DNA of 64,000 nucleotides from Gracilariopsis chorda (GCA_003194525.1 NBIV01000319.1:1-64000), one strand, 5' to 3'. Positions 1 to 11,945 are shown, counted from the first letter of the stretch. Notes: generated from the sequence alone by a model not told the origin. A program made the numbers and translations.

Positions 1-809
1 AGACCGGCACGCCGGAGAAAACGTGCGATGATCTCGTTTTCATTCGCCGTCACCCCACTGGGGATAGAAGGTCCGGTACTTGCCGCCGAAGGGTCAGCAG
101 CCGGCTCGGCCGCAGATACCCCCTCTGGGAAAGCTTCTGCGCTAGCGCCGGTTTCCTCTACGTCAATCTCCCCGGGTTCTTCCGGTTCGTTATCGACCAT
201 TGGGTCATCCCCGCCGTATGCGCGGTAGTAGTCGTCAGAATCTACGTACCCAACAGGGTGGCCTTCCGGCACATGCCGGGGCGTATCGCGAAGCTCGCGT
301 GCCTCCTCGGAGGAAAATTCCCGCAACTCCCAGGGGTCGAAGTAGATAAAATCCCCCGCAAGGGCGGTGTTTCTACTGAGTCCCGGACCACCGGTGTTAC
401 CGCTGCCGCCATCCAGATGACCGCTTTTCTCCAGCGGGACCTCACTCCAGCTAACGCTGTCGATGTACCCAAGTAATTGGAGGACCTCTTCATTGTTGGC
501 CTGGCCCCCAAGGGGGATGCGAAGATCCAAATTGCGGATCGCTGCCCGCACACGCGGTAAGAGGAACCAGAGACGAAACTGGTCGTACGCCTCGTTGAGG
601 ATATAAGCCGCAGCGCGGGCCGCCCACTCCGTAACCACTACGGACCACAACCCCGACCGGGGATCCTGCATGAGCAGCGAACCGAGGTACGTAAGTACCG
701 GCGGGAGTTCTATGTAGCACCCCCGGCAGGCTTCATGGAAGCGCCACCACTCAGGGAGTGCTACATACCGACCTAGTCCGTGAAGCGGCGCAATCCGCTC
801 TATCTCCAT
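1..809 (-). CDS. First ORF of an LTR retroelement, partial at the window edge
   Basis: An uninterrupted minus-strand frame starts at the ATG at 809-807 and is still open at base 1, giving at least 269 residues. It begins 145 bp downstream (in its own direction) of the LTR at 954-1609, which is where gag lies in an LTR retroelement. The N-terminal half is rich in Trp, Leu and Arg and looks helical. From about residue 180 it becomes acidic and Pro/Glu/Ser-rich, a common gag layout. I see no CCHC zinc knuckle in the visible part. The absence of stops contrasts with most other element genes in the window. The gag assignment is inferred from position only; the rest of the gene is outside the window. 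Confidence 0.6.
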   Translation of the reverse strand, partial: MEIERIAPLHGLGRYVALPEWWRFHEACRGCYIELPPVLTYLGSLLMQDPRSGLWSVVVTEWAARAAAYILNEAYDQFRLWFLLPRVRAAIRNLDLRIPLGGQANNEEVLQLLGYIDSVSWSEVPLEKSGHLDGGSGNTGGPGLSRNTALAGDFIYFDPWELREFSSEEARELRDTPRHVPEGHPVGYVDSDDYYRAYGGDDPMVDNEPEEPGEIDVEETGASAEAFPEGVSAAEPAADPSAASTGPSIPSGVTANENEIIARFLRRAG

Positions 810-953
810 TCTCGGTACTTGATCGTTTTCCCAATATTATCGGTTGTGTAGTGTGTATATGAACTACGCCCCACAATGGTGGGTATGGACACGTGGGACA
901 CGGTTTTGGGTCAATTGGCGGTTGGCCACAGTAGTGGATGTTGCCACGAGATG
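810..953 (-). other. Leader between LTR and first ORF
   Basis: This stretch separates the LTR end at about 954 from the ATG at 809. It is conserved in the inverted second copy at 40851-41030, including a shared block reading TGTGGCCAACCGCCA and a shared CGTGTCCCACGTGTC. A primer binding site should lie here, but no obvious tRNA 3' complement can be named. Similarity to the second copy ends near the ATG. Confidence 0.45.
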
Positions 954-1609
954 TGTAGTATTTTAGTTAATATTATTTATTATTTTCACACCTATTTCTG
1001 GGAAGCTAGTACTTATTGCGACGGCGCACTGCCGTCGCACCAGTAAACCTTCCCCAACAAGGGACGCCAACCTGGGGAATTGGCTCTAGTTGTTACCGCT
1101 TGTGCGCGTGCTCTACTCCTCCTTGGAGGGAAACGCCGTGAACCACGGGACATCTAACCCCCTTGCACATCTAAAGGGACCCATCACTGTGAGTCATATT
1201 ATTCCAATTACATTGGTGTTTCGCCCTGTATAGGGATATTGTTACCGGCATCGCCGTTCGCCCCCGTCGCTCTCGCGACTCACTTCGTCCTCTGTTCCTC
1301 CTCTTCGCCCTTCCTTTTTCCCCTTTTTAGGGTAGCACCTCCCGCTATCCGCGACTCTCGTGTGCGCATCCGCTCACACGCCCCCACTTACGTGGAAACC
1401 TACCTCTGGCGAGGACGCATTCCCACTCTCGCGGATACCGATTCTTGTCCTAAACTCTCTTGCACTAGTCACGAAGGGTGGCCTCGGTCTTACAAACCGG
1501 CTCCGCCGTGCCACCCCTAGAAGGGCTCTACCCAACTGGGTTCACCTCCACGGAGGAAAAGTCCCGAACCTCTTTCGGTGTTTCTCCCCTTTTGGGGCGT
1601 TGCACCACA
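954..1609 (-). repeat. LTR, family A, copy 1 (about 656 bp)
   Basis: Read on the minus strand it starts TGTGGTGCAACGCCCC at 1609 and ends ACTACA at 954. The start and end form a short inverted repeat (TGTAGT/ACTACA) if the second copy's start TGTAGTG is used. The inverted copy at 40223-40850 aligns over its whole length, sharing for example the block CAGTAAACCTTCCCCAACAAGG at 1041-1062, whose inverse is at about 40743-40764. Ends are judged from where the two copies begin and from TG...CA termini; no target duplication can be checked because the other LTR lies outside the window. Confidence 0.7.
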
Positions 1610-2182
1610 TTATCACTATACTCTTGATACGGATGCATCCTCCACTCAGGTAAAATTTTGCGAAATGCAACAATATAAAGCGAATAAGATTAAGCTACCC
1701 CTAGGATACTGAAGCAGAGCACTGACTATAATGGAGCAGAACTACACCCTGCCGGAGAAATACCAAGAGAAGCAGGTTGATGTGCTTAAGACGTAAAGCA
1801 CGTAAATTCTTTGATTAAACGTTGGCTCCATCACGCGTTGTATTCCGCAGCACAACAAGCGCATATATCTGGTTCGTCTTACGTATATCTGTAAGTTTGT
1901 TGGATGTCCGCATGATGTCCAAAAATCAAGGAAACTAACTTGCAAACAATTTCATTAATTTTTGGACATCACTCAAATATCCGTGTAAATAGTGGATGTC
2001 CGCCAGTTCTACGTAAGTTGTGCTTCATATATGCTGTTGGATATTACGCGTGATGTTATATACATGCAATCAAAAGATATACTTACTGCGCATCATTCGC
2101 GCATCACCTTGTCTCTCTGAGGAAATGCTTAGCGGTTGTGTGGAGCATGCTGGTGCTCCGTCCTTATGTATAGGGTACGAAG
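1610..2182. other. No gene recognised
   Basis: Moderately AT-rich sequence between the family A LTR and a decayed Ty3 pol. Open frames are short. It may be the upstream part of the decayed pol (reverse transcriptase), but no motif is readable. Confidence 0.4.
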
Positions 2183-4195
2183 CTTACCATGAGGACAGAT
2201 CAAGACGGGTTAAAGTGGATATTGGGCCTCGCGAACGCTTCCGGACGGTTAGCAAGATGGATGTTAAGGCTATCGAAGTTTGAATATGAAGTATAATACC
2301 ACTCGTGTGTAACACACAATGTGGCCGATGCTTTGTCCCGTTTGAGCACCAATGGGTTTGAAGAGGCTTCAGTGCAGGATGATATTCCGTGCTTCACTAT
2401 GAAATTTGTTAAGGATGAAGAATGAGACAAACCGAGATAAGTACCTTTTTAGACGAAAAGGAAGAACTCCATCACGTTATTTATGCAGAAGATACATCGC
2501 ATAGAGTATTTGTAGTAAAATAGAAGGAGTATTCGCCAATTAACAGAGAGGAAGTTTTGCGAGAAAAAGCAACTTATAGGTATTCCAATTCATTACTACA
2601 CATTGTTGAACATAAGGATACGCAGTTCGAGGTGGACCATGAAGATTATTAAGTCACGCGATGCAACTTGGATGTTGTGCTCCAAAAGGTCGTACCGGAG
2701 TCGCTCTGCCACGTGGGCCAATGGCCACGATTGTCAGGTCAACTGGTAGTGACACGAATGTACTATAACCTGAGGAGAAACTTCTACTGGCCCCTGTCCA
2801 CTCACGATGTTTATACCTATGTAGAGAGATGCAGTTCGTGCTTCAGTACCCGTGGTAGTATTCAGAAGCATCGTAAGTTTACAAAGCTATATTCGGTAGC
2901 TTTTCCATTAGAGTTCGTAGCTATTGGCCTATGAAAGCCACATCAAGAAACGACCAAGGAATACAAATATATCGCAGTAGTCTAGGTTCCTTTATGAAGC
3001 TCACGGGGGCAATCCATCTCAAGAGCACGACCTCGCCTGTCCTTTTTGGAAGCTTTCCTCTTCCACTGGTTTAATACATATGATCCGCCAATCTATATAC
3101 TCACCGATAATGAATCTTACCTGTTTTTGAAGTTCTTTGAATCAGTCTGTGCCATGCTATGTTTATAGCACTACTTCACAATTGCAGGTCTTCCCTAAAC
3201 CAATGGACAATTAGAGAGGTTCAAGAAACTCTTAGTGGCACATTTGCAGTACAATGTGGAGGAGCACCAATCGGATTGGGCCGACTTCCTTCAGATCTTG
3301 ACCTATCCTATCAACGTACAGGCGCATCTCTCAAGGGGTACCACACTTTTGGACTTGGTTTCATCACGAAAGCCTCCCAGCATTATCGTACAGCAAGGTC
3401 CCAGTAACTGACGGGATGCATGGACGCAATGGACCACCCAGTTCAAGAAAACTATACTGCAAAGGTTAAAAAAATATCTCTGCCAGTGGCAACTCGCAAA
3501 CTAACAATGGCCCAGGAGAGGAATAAAAATTACTATAACCAAAAGGTCAGAGCGATACCCAAATGGAGATCAAGTCTTCTTGGACACACGACCAAAAAGG
3601 GCTTGCCCATCCCCGAGAGATTAGACAGATGAACGCTTTGTTGACGCGGGCAGACTGTCGAAGCTGCTTTCCAAGTCCACGGGACCTTCTAAGGTTATTC
3701 TGTGTAACGACCAAATGGTAACGATCTTGAAAAAAGGACTCGAGATTGCCGTATAGTTACTAGGTTCATAAAAGCCTTGCGCCCTGAATCAGCACCCCAA
3801 GTAGTAACCGCTACACAGATGACCTTCGCATCACCAGTCGGCCAAAAACACGAGAGAAGGTCATCGAAGGTAGCCATCGAAGAAAGAGGTCTCGCCTCCG
3901 CTCCCACAACCCAGGGACATACCATTCCGGCCGAGACCAAAAAGGTAACGGTGGATCTCACTGTCCCCTCGGCAGTCCACCCGATGAGTAAGCACCAACT
4001 ATCTCAAAGAAATGAATCTATGTACAACGAAGGAGTAATCGATTCCATACTCGTTCACGAACACAACATTTTTGGGATTCGTTACCGTGTAGAATGGTTT
4101 TGTTGAAAGGCTTTCCATGCCACCATGCAGCACCCTCACTACATACCTAATGAATTCCTCGTAAGTTATTGGCACAAAAAAAGCCAACCTTTGCC
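2183..4195 (+). pseudogene. Decayed Ty3/gypsy pol: RNase H end, integrase, chromodomain
   Basis: Successive plus-strand fragments in different frames read as one gypsy polyprotein. At 2183-2425 the end of RNase H is readable, with DGLKWILGL, GRLARW and NVADALSRL, interrupted by one TAA. At 2668-2934 the integrase zinc-binding part shows MYYNLRRNFYWP followed by YVERCSSC. At about 2990-3420 the integrase core is recognisable from KLTGAIHLKSTT, ILTDNES and GLPxTNGQLERF, with several stops and frameshifts. At 4025-4195 a chromodomain-like end (YRVEWF ... HPHYIPNEFLVSYW) is visible. It cannot encode a working protein. The chromodomain suggests a chromovirus-like gypsy. This copy is much older than the element at 6350-11943. 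Confidence 0.75.
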
Positions 4196-6213
4196 AGTTG
4201 GATAACGTAACGGTGCTCCAGTGCAGCACTACTAAGAAGGTTGGGGAGACGTTTCGTGCAATATCAAGAGGTACAAAACTATTAAGAATTAAAAACAACA
4301 AACAACACTCAGCATTTATGCAAAGCAATACCCAGAAGTTGTTACAAGAGAAACGAGAAGGAACGAGAACCTTATTGAGCATGACCACAAGTATATCCCC
4401 CACCGTATCTGCAGCGTCCACGTCCCCGACCAAGAGAAAAGGTAGGTCCTGGAGGGAGCCATCCATGACCATAACCCACTGGTACTAAGACCACTGCCTG
4501 GAGTGGTACCAGCCATGGGAGACGGACAAGTCGAGGAAATGGCTTGAGCAGATGATAAACCTTGCGTACAGAAATAGACGGAGGACGAATTGGAAAAGAA
4601 CAGATGGGTCCGTTTCAAGTGAGCCGAAGTGGCCAGAGGACCAAACGAAGCTGCGGGCGGAACACCTGAATGATAAGCGAAAATTCCCGAAGACGATAGT
4701 TGGAAACCAGTTGGCACCAATCCAGTGGTGACAACAGAAGGATGGGACAGTGTTTAGCCTGTTGATTGTAGGAATTACCGGTGAGGGGAGTGTCGTCGAC
4801 TACCTGGGAAAGAGCTCTCAGATGGTTTGTCCCCGTCTGGTATAATGCGTGCTGGAACTGATCTTGGAATCCACAAAGTCTATCTTTTTGAGCCTTACGT
4901 CGCGCTCAAAACGGAAGGTAGCTAGGCAGAGTGTCTATGGCCACGATGGACTTCAGAAGACCCAATTGCTTAAACTACTGTAGACAAACACGATGAAGCT
5001 GATGCAGAGCGCTTTCGATACTATCAAGGTGCCCACCGTCGCAGGGAACAAAACTACCGACCACGGGGACAGAACGAACCGGACGAGCAACGGCCTGAAT
5101 AACTGTAGTGGAAGACTTCTCGCGACCAGAAGGACGTGGAACCGCAGTAAAAGACGTACCAGCCAATGAAACGCCTGGAGTTACTGCGAGGGATTCTCTA
5201 ACCGATTGAGGCATAACACCATTCTCATCCTCCCCACCGCCTATCACCTGGAATGCTCTGCTCGGTTCTCCGGGGCATCCAAAATGGCATTGAGCTCCTC
5301 AACCGAATGCGGCATGTCCTTGACAAGGTGCTCCACGCTAAGCTCGTCGCAGACCATCTCCACATTGTGTTTTGTCACACGAAAGATATGAACAAAAAGA
5401 TAGAGCGCGTGAGCCAGAGAGGTAGAGTCTGCGGGCGTTGTGGGCCAATTTACGCCTTAGCAGTTTGGAGGAATTTAAGGGCCGTAATGGCAGCGAGGTC
5501 TGCAAAAACACCGGTCCAAACGGTACCTGGAAGGGGGGCTATCTTTAATAATGCTGTTAAATTTGGCTAATACCGGTGGCGCGTCTAGGAAGCGGCATAC
5601 GTCGTAATGCTCCCATCAACTTCGTCTTGGAACTTACATCTTACGGCGCATCGAGTCACCTTGCGAGAAGAATTTCACTATGTACTACGTCTGCATCATT
5701 TGCACGTTACCCCTTCAGTGAGGGAGATGGGACTCGTCAGCCGAGTCTCCAGCCCACAGACCTCGGTCCATGAATCAATTGGCATGTAACGGATTGTCGA
5801 AACAAACCACGTTGAAGTTACACCGCACCGATGAGTTACGGGGACCCATGTCGTATAGGGACCAAACCACTGGGCGACAGTATTCAACCTCATGGGGATC
5901 GCGGACGAAGGGAACGCCAGATGGAAGCATAGGGAGAATGACGGACTAAAATGGTGTATGACGCCGGTTGGCACTTAATATCGCCGATCGGGTTAGTTGA
6001 CGATTTTGGCTACCAGTTGGTGGAGGAAGCTTGTAGGTGAGAATTTGGGCAAGTTCCCCGCAATCCAAATCCAATCGGCTGTAGGTGACGTACGTGTCCA
6101 CGGAGAGTCAATGGTGCTCATTGGGAGCCTGGAACGAGTTGGTATTGACAGGCAAATAGGTGGAATTGAAAATGCGAGGATCAACGTCCTCCAGAGCTGT
6201 CCCATAACCACCT
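4196..6213. other. No gene recognised; flank of the young Ty3 element
   Basis: Contains short frames on both strands, for example minus 4975-5247 (90 residues) and minus 5993-6241 (82 residues), without recognisable domains. The first part may be the 3' end of the decayed pol upstream. The right part, up to 6349, is the target sequence into which the young Ty3 element inserted. Confidence 0.35.
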
Positions 6214-6349
6214 TGACTACGAAGCAGCTCACCAACAGCAAAAATACTTGGGTTTGCTTTACTCATGGGAGAAACGGCGGCCAGAGCGGTATGAGATCCA
6301 GGAACTGGCCCCGGATCGGGATAACTGTCCTGAGAGATCTACGCGTGCC
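6214..6349. repeat. 136-bp flanking duplication, left copy
   Basis: Starts TGACTACGAAGC and ends CTACGCGTGCC immediately before the 5' LTR. It is identical base for base to 11946-12081, directly after the 3' LTR. The bases outside the two copies differ (ACCACCT on the left, TCTGCAGCG on the right), so this is a direct repeat bracketing the element. Confidence 0.9.
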
Positions 6350-6794
6350 TGTTGATGTTAGCGAGTATCATTTCGAACGGCTGGATGTCCGAAGCGAAAG
6401 CAACTTGCAGAAGAAGCTTCACTACGTTACACAGAACCGTGAGCCTTGTACCGCAGGAAAGCTTAGGAAAAGAAAGGCTTGAAGTAGGCGTGCCCTGCTG
6501 TAGAGAGAGCAGCACGCCAACAGCGACGTGAGAACGTTTGAGCAAGAACCGTTCAAGCTAGACGTACACAAGAGAACGTATTCTTTATTGTATAGAACAG
6601 CTAGAAATCCTGTACTACACGGAGTAGCACAAAAATGCAGAGCTGTCGTACGAAGTATAAAAAGACCGATCACCCGCAGAAGAGCAGTGATCGGGGGCAT
6701 CCCGGGCAGGAGATCCGGGGTCCTTGTGCCTGTTCCTGTTGCCTGCGCTACTGCACTCACGTCATCGCACTCTGCAACCCTGTTCTGATCAACA
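6350..6794 (+). repeat. 5' LTR of the young Ty3 element
   Basis: Begins TGTTGATGTTAGC and ends TGATCAACA, so the ends form the inverted repeat TGTTGAT/ATCAACA. It matches 11499-11943 at every base checked except the last. It contains a TATA box at 6656-6663 and, just downstream, a perfect 8-bp stem CCGATCAC/GTGATCGG (6666-6673 with 6687-6694). That stem would lie at or near the 5' end of the transcript. Confidence 0.95.
6656..6663 (+). promoter_or_regulatory. TATA box in the 5' LTR
   Basis: TATAAAAA lies two thirds into the LTR, the usual U3 position, and would place transcription start near 6685-6690. The same sequence is present in the 3' LTR near 11805. Confidence 0.6.
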
Positions 6795-6845
6795 AAGCGC
6801 TTTGATCTCTTTCTGGAAAGAGTAATAGAACGGTTTTGGAGCAAG
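6795..6845 (+). other. Leader with no standard primer binding site
   Basis: The sequence right after the LTR is AAGCGCTTTGATCTC. It does not begin with the TGG expected opposite a tRNA CCA end. It opens with the palindrome AAGCGCTT. Priming by an internal tRNA fragment or self-priming are possibilities; nothing here decides it. Confidence 0.4.
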
Positions 6846-8360
6846 ATGTCGTCGTATGGGATAATCAACACGATCCAGGCCCCTACTCTCGAAGGAGCCT
6901 CGCAGCCCGAGCTCATCAAATTCGAAGTCGATTTCGCTGCGTACAATGAGCGCATCGAAGATATCAATTCGGCAAGGCCCCCAAGTCAGCGAATCAAAGC
7001 AGCATCAATCAGGCAATGTATGAAGCCAAGACTTTTACACAGCCTTTGCATTCTTGGCCGTATCGGAAACGCTTGATCATCCGACGAGGCCACGGACGAG
7101 GCCGTGAAGATCTGGTTTGACGCACGTTTAGCATCGACGATCTCGAACCTAAGCGACCGAGTGGAAGAGGCATTGGCCACCGTGAAGTACAAGCATATGC
7201 ATCGGGACCCGTCTGGAGCCGCCGAAAACCTTGTGTTGGAAACAATCGCTGCTTTGGATGAATACAATGCTTCCAGCATTATTACGGACCGCGATCAGTG
7301 TAAGGAACTTATTGCCAAGCTGTTGAAGAAGCTGGAACCTGCTGAGCTGCGGCAGATTGTAACGGACCAGATGCGCCTCTGGAAAAAGGAGCAGAAAGGG
7401 GATATTAAGTTCTTTACAAATACGATATCCACACTTGCCGCACAGGTGCACACCGTACAGTGCGCAATGGCAAAACTGAAGCGGAAAAATACGCACATGC
7501 GTGAGCAAGGTAGGCACGCAGGGAGAAATGAAGGACCGGATCGGAAGAGATTGCGAAGAACCCCGGGAAAGCCGCATAGTAACGACATCGAGAGAACTAA
7601 AGGAGACAAGAAGAAATCTACAGAGATGTATGCCGCCGGGGAATGGAAGAAGCCGTGTTTGAACGTAGAGAAGTGCTCAGGGATTCATCCAATCAGTAAA
7701 TGTCCGGTGACTACGAAGGAAGAGAGACGTGAGCTACTGGACAAGCATTTCGGCAAGAAGAAAACGCTTAAGGTGAGAGCCGTTTCTCTTGGCCAAGCAA
7801 GCGAGTCGGAGCCAAATGCCGAGGAAGGAAGGTACAGAATCTTCCTGAACGACATCGAAGCAGCGGCATTGGGGGACTCTGGCGCAGACTATTCAACGAT
7901 TCCGTCAGATTGTTTCGAAACTATTATAGCCAAGTATCCGGAACTCGTGGTCGAACAGCTCCCAATCCCACTATCCGTTGAGACTGCACTGTGTGCCAAG
8001 GACTTAGGACAGTCCGTTTTTGCTCGAAGGAGGGTGAGCCTGAACCTGACGATAATACTGCCACAGACAGGATTGCCGGTTTGTATCAGAGGAGTTCAAT
8101 TCCTGATTGCGGACTCGAAAATGCCGGAAATCCTGCTGGGCAGGCCTCTCCTGAAAGCCATGGGATTCGATTTCAACGCCCATTTGCAACGCATGGCACC
8201 TCTGATAGACGGTAAGTCGGAACAAGAACTGCGTGAAAGGACGTACACACTGGCATCGACAAGCTATCACGGGCGAGATACACTGATGGCGATGAAGACC
8301 CAATTGAATTGCCCGAGTGCCTCCATGCCGGTTTCGGACCTGACACAGTTGAAGAAATAG
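6846..8360 (+). pseudogene. gag: gag-protease frame of the young Ty3 element, one in-frame TGA
   Basis: The frame starts at ATG 6846 and runs to TAG 8358-8360, broken only by TGA at 7074-7076. Both parts are in the same frame, so without that codon it would encode about 504 residues. The front part is hydrophilic and helical, as in gag. A Cys/His cluster with CxxxxxC, GIH and KCP near 7650-7710 looks like an altered zinc knuckle. An aspartic protease follows, with active-site GDSGADYSTIP near 7870 and the flap/C-terminal motif EILLGRPLLKAMGFD near 8127-8170. The pol frame overlaps the end in the -1 frame. The TGA would cut gag at 76 residues unless read through. Confidence 0.85.
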
Positions 8361-11300
8361 AAACAGCGATCAGGTCGGCAGTCGGTGAGGCAAGGAAGAA
8401 TGGCATGTCTGACACGGGCGCCAAAAGGCTGGAAGTCCTGCTGAAGAAGAATCGAAGCAGTTTCGGCATTCAATTGGGATCACAACCGCCAGCAGACGTA
8501 CGCCCATTGTCGATCAAACTCGCACCAAACGCCAAACCGTACCGCACACCACAGCGAAGATATTCCACAGCTCAGAGAGCGTTCATCTCCCACACCATCA
8601 AGCAATTAGAAAAAATTGGCGCCGTGTACAAGAACGATCAGGCAAGGTGGGCGTGCCCCGCACTGGCAGTACCGAAACCCGGAACAGATAAACTATGGTT
8701 TACTGTTGACCTACGCGGAACAAATTCTCGGACTGTACCACTGCAGTCGGCTATGCCTCACTTGGAATCAATGTTACAGGAATGCAGCGGAAGTAGATGT
8801 TTCGCCAATATCGATTTCACGCACGGATACTGGCAGCTGCCGCTCGATGAGATGTCCCAGGAACTGATGTCGATCCATACACCGTTAGGAATTTACTCCC
8901 CAACCAGAACATTACAAGGAGGCACGGACTCTGGCAATCATTTCCAAGCCGTGACGAGGGAAAAATTTGAAGGAAGGGTCCAAAGGATGCTGCAATGGTT
9001 GGACGACTTTCTCATCCACGCCCAAAATGAAGAGCAGCTCCTATCTGAACTAGAAGCATTCTTCCAAGTGTGTAGCGAGGTGGGTTTCAAATTAAATCCG
9101 AAGAAGTCTTGTTTCTATGCCACTGAAGTCAAGTTCTGCGGGAGAATCATTTCGGCCGAAGGTGTCCGTTTCGACCCTAGGAATTTCGAGGTCCTGTTGA
9201 GAATGAAAGCACCAAAGACTGCGGACTAGTTGCAGCAACTGCTGTGCGCAACCAATTGGCTGAGGAATTCTATACCGAACTACGCGCGCCTTATCGAACC
9301 GCTACACAACATGTTGGAAGAAGCATGCCGGAGAACGGGGAAAAGAACGAAGAAAGCGTTGAAGAAGGTGCGACTCAATTGGACTGCCGAGCATGCCGAA
9401 GCATTCGAACTGGTCAAGAAACAACTGGCACGAGCAACAACACTCTCGCTCCCGAAGGAAGGTTATAGGATTTGTCTCTTTACGGATGCATCCGAAACTC
9501 ATTGGGCAGGAATTTTGACTCAGTCCCCTGAATCAGATAAGGACAAGAAGATCGAGGACCAATTGCACGAGCCCCTCTGTTTCTTATCCGGTGCGTTTAA
9601 TGGATCCTCCGAGAGGTGGAGTGTACCGGAAAAGGAAGGGTACGCCATCGTAGAGTCCATGTGCAGGCTGGACTACCTCATCGTCGGGCGGACTGTATCA
9701 ATATATACGGATCACGCGAACCTCGTATATATTTACGACCCATACGGTCGTAACCCTGGGGTACCTAGGCATGTGGCAAACAAACTCACAAGGTGGGCTC
9801 TGAAGTTGAACGCATTTCGATTCGTGATAGAACACGTGTCTGGGGAACGAAACTTTTGGGCTGATATGCTTACAAGATGGGCTGTCAAAGCCAAACGGAC
9901 GGTAGAACCAACCGTCACGGGACGTATTCGAGCACTGATGACAGCACCAATCAACCCCGGCCTGGTCAAGGACTACGACTGGCCCACGATGCACGATATT
10001 ATTACGTCACAGAATAGCAGCAGTGTGGCGCCTCCAGCCCAATACACGAAGACAAACGGCATCATACGAACCCCGAAAGGTCAGATCTGGATTCCGGAAG
10101 GAGATGAGAAACTACAGTTCAGAATCATGATTGCCGCTCACACTGGGAAAGGAGGACATCGAGCAACAGATCCCACATTCGATACCGTAGCAGCGCAATT
10201 TTGGTGGAAAGACCTAAAGAAACACATTAGTGCCTTCACTAGATCTTGTCTGCACTGCCTTGCTACTGAGTCTGGAAGGATGGTACCGAGACCGTTGGGT
10301 CACACCATGCACGCCAACAAGCCAAACGAGTTGATACATTTCGACTATTGCTACATGGGAAAGGGAGAGCACGGTGAAATATACTCCCTTATTGTGAAGG
10401 ATGACCTGTCTGGCTATGTGTGGCTGAGAGCGGTAGAAGAAGCTGACGCGGAAACGACTGCAGATGTACTCATGGATTGGTTCGCGGCTTTTGGTGTCTC
10501 AAGATCATGGGTTTCAGATCAAGGCAGTCATTTCAAAAACAAGCTCGTGAAGCCACTCGCACAGAAGCTGAAGGCAAGCCATCATTTCACTCTTCCCTAC
10601 TGCCCGTGGACCAACGGTTCAGTTGAGGTAGTCTGCAGAGAGTTACTTAGGACATGTCGAGCAATGCTTTCAGAATTCCAACTTCCCCAGTCAGCCTGGC
10701 CGTCCGTACTGCCACTGGTCCAATCAGCTCTGAACAGCGCACCGGCGAGAAGACTGAACGGAAGTTGCCCTCTCACAGTGTTCACAGGGCTGCCACAGGA
10801 CTCCCCATTGACTGCTATTCTACGAGGGAAAGCAGAAGTGAAATCTGTACAGGATATCAAGGTATCTCAATCAACGGCTCTGAAGAACTTAGACAAGTTA
10901 CATCAGGCCTTACAGAACATCCATCGCGTATGCGCGGAACGATCAGGGAAACAGCGCAAAGCTTCGGTCGACGCGCATAATCGTCGTACTGGTGTGAAAC
11001 CCGTCAATTTCTGCAAAGGAGATTTTGTATTAAAGGCGGTAATGCAGAGAAATATCCGGGCAAAGACCTGCCTGAGATGGCAAGGACCTTTTCGCGTCAC
11101 GGAATGCCGCCAACAGTATATTTTTGAAGTCGAAGATCTGGCTACTGGAAAAAAGGAACTCGTACACGGAAGGAGGCTGAAACTTTTCCAAAACAAGGAT
11201 TTCGAAGTTACAGAGGAGCTACGAGAACATCTGGCATATCAGAAGAACGAACTGTTGTTAATCGAGGACTTCCAGGATATTCGCCTACGAAAGAGAAATA

Positions 11301-11470
11301 TCGAGCTATTAGTGAAGTGGACAGGTTTCGAGAACAATGAGGCTGACTGGGTTGATTTAAAATCATTACAACAGGATGTGCCAGATTTAGTACAAGAATA
11401 TCTCACGGAAACGAAGAAAGGAGGAACACGCAGACAACGAAATGTAATCGCATCCATTAACCAAAAATAA
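8309..11470 (+). pseudogene. pol: pol of the young Ty3 element (RT, RNase H, integrase, chromodomain), one in-frame TAG
   Basis: This frame overlaps the gag-protease frame by at least 52 bp in the -1 frame, which suggests programmed frameshifting; the linker DEDPIELPE just upstream of 8309 is already in the pol frame. RT motifs: FTVDLRG near 8700, ANIDFTHGYWQLPL near 8810, and QWLDDFLIHA near 8995. A TAG at 9227-9229 interrupts between RT and its thumb, then the same frame continues. RNase H: LFTDAS, IYTDHANLV and FWADMLTRW. Integrase: a GKGGHRAT...CLHC zinc finger, then the DDE core with HFDY, SDQGSHF and TNGSVEVV. A chromodomain (IELLVKWTGFENNEADWV) closes the protein. All catalytic residues look intact apart from the stop. 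Confidence 0.92.
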
Positions 11471-11474
11471 CCAA

Positions 11475-11498
11475 CCACGGAGGCTGGCTATGGGGGAC
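11475..11498 (+). promoter_or_regulatory. Polypurine tract region before the 3' LTR
   Basis: The short purine-rich run ending GGGGGAC directly precedes the LTR start TGTTGATG at 11499, the position of plus-strand primer tracts in LTR elements. It is short and interrupted. Confidence 0.45.
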
Positions 11499-11943
11499 TG
11501 TTGATGTTAGCGAGTATCATTTCGAACGGCTGGATGTCCGAAGCGAAAGCAACTTGCAGAAGAAGCTTCACTACGTTACACAGAACCGTGAGCCTTGTAC
11601 CGCAGGAAAGCTTAGGAAAAGAAAGGCTTGAAGTAGGCGTGCCCTGCTGTAGAGAGAGCAGCACGCCAACAGCGACGTGAGAACGTTTGAGCAAGAACCG
11701 TTCAAGCTAGACGTACACAAGAGAACGTATTCTTTATTGTATAGAACAGCTAGAAATCCTGTACTACACGGAGTAGCACAAAAATGCAGAGCTGTCGTAC
11801 GAAGTATAAAAAGACCGATCACCCGCAGAAGAGCAGTGATCGGGGGCATCCCGGGCAGGAGATCCGGGGTCCTTGTGCCTGTTCCTGTTGCCTGCGCTAC
11901 TGCACTCACGTCATCGCACTCTGCAACCCTGTTCTGATCAACG
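11499..11943 (+). repeat. 3' LTR of the young Ty3 element
   Basis: Same 445-bp sequence as 6350-6794, ending CAACG instead of CAACA. Two extra bases (TG, 11944-11945) separate it from the right copy of the 136-bp repeat. Confidence 0.95.
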
Positions 11944-11945
11944 TG

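Larger units (their letters stand above)
6350..11943 (+). mobile_element. Young Ty3/gypsy LTR retrotransposon
   Basis: A 5.6-kb element with two 445-bp LTRs (6350-6794 and 11499-11943), a gag-protease frame, and a pol frame in the order protease, RT, RNase H, integrase, chromodomain. The order RT-RNase H-integrase defines Ty3/gypsy. The LTRs are identical except for the last base (A at 6794, G at 11943), so insertion was very recent. Yet there are in-frame stops at 7074-7076 and 9227-9229. The pol motifs resemble the gypsy lineage common in oomycetes, for example the RT catalytic WLDD and the KxCGRIIS...GVRFDP block. The flanking repeat is 136 bp, far longer than the usual 4-6 bp target duplication. 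Confidence 0.95.
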
